From Nitrospirota bacterium (GTDB taxonomy: Bacteria > Nitrospirota > Nitrospiria > Nitrospirales > Nitrospiraceae), in assembly GCA_004296885.1 (NCBI GenBank), contig SCVN01000023.1, positions 248,001 through 312,000 on the forward strand: a stretch of DNA of 64,000 bases, given 5' to 3'. Position 1 is the stretch's first letter; every line of letters begins with the position of its first letter. Positions 63,949 to 64,000 of the stretch are shown here, piece after piece. A program made the translations under genes and the position numbers. Under the pieces are notes generated by a model that searched no databases, was not told the origin of the DNA, and was given only the letters and a program-made list of their open reading frames with translations.

Positions 63949-64000
63949 CGCCGGCGCGCTCATTCCTCCTGCTGTGCTGGGTGGGCACCTGTTGCTTCCT
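63945..64000 (+). CDS. Start of a further secreted/lipoprotein gene (3' truncated)
   Basis: ATGA overlap with the preceding stop. The first residues, MTPARSFLLLCWVGTCCFL, look like a signal peptide. The frame runs off the window. Confidence 0.5.
   Translation, partial: MTPARSFLLLCWVGTCCF

Overview
The window is GC-rich, densely coding DNA with many 4-base start/stop overlaps. It most likely comes from a Nitrospira-lineage bacterium (Nitrospirota). I infer this from the housekeeping order clpC-tsaD-hflX-nth-yicC-gmk-rpoZ-coaBC-aroQ-efp-accB-accC-thiE, a copper nitrite reductase-like NirK beside a Crp/Fnr regulator, and subunits of an unusual succinate dehydrogenase (an SdhB with a 4-Cys third cluster, plus a CCG-domain protein). 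No 16S gene, tRNA, CRISPR array, intact IS or phage was seen, so the lineage is an inference.

Layout. 1-12.7 kb: plus-strand housekeeping block for protein quality control, tRNA t6A, ribosome GTPase, base excision repair, nucleotides, RNAP omega, CoA, shikimate, EF-P, acetyl-CoA carboxylase and thiamine. 12.7-14.2 kb (minus): bioD and an SDR. 14.4-19.1 kb: a secreted protein, PutA-type proline catabolism (minus) and an acyl desaturase. 19.15-19.35 kb: a MITE-like repeat. 19.4-22.4 kb: an Fe-S themed run (Mrp, Rieske, LipA) with two small unknowns. 22.4-23.6 kb: a lower-GC HNH nuclease gene and a gene-poor stretch. 23.64-30.7 kb: a near-consensus promoter, then a seven-gene plus-strand cluster built on a MutL/GlmL-type actin-fold ATPase with four membrane proteins. 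I consider this the best candidate for an undescribed system. 30.8-32.1 kb: a MEMO-family protein. 32.1-34.3 kb: a lower-GC type II restriction-modification pair with its own promoter. 34.4-42.1 kb: small enzymes, a cyclophilin, an MFS transporter, a large AsmA-like protein and an M24 peptidase. 42.2-47.7 kb: SdhB-like protein, archease, RtcB, CCG protein, cupin. 47.7-49.5 kb (minus): nirK and crp with a perfect palindromic operator. 49.6-53.0 kb (minus): transketolase, TauE/SafE, Rrf2 regulator. 53.3-64 kb (plus): glyQS, PPDK with a zinc-ribbon insertion, ribD, an HD-GYP protein and secreted proteins.

Noncoding structure. Four intergenic gaps (25.9, 29.1, 35.3, 42.1 kb) hold imperfect hairpins whose arms are built from 7- or 8-base repeated units. 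The unit sequence differs at each locus while the architecture is the same. A fifth partial unit lies just upstream of the restriction-modification genes. Together with the 210-bp terminal-inverted-repeat element, these are the main repeats of the window.

All calls come from reading translations and motifs. No database search was possible. Start sites were chosen from Shine-Dalgarno sequences, overlaps and family starts, and are less certain than the gene identities.
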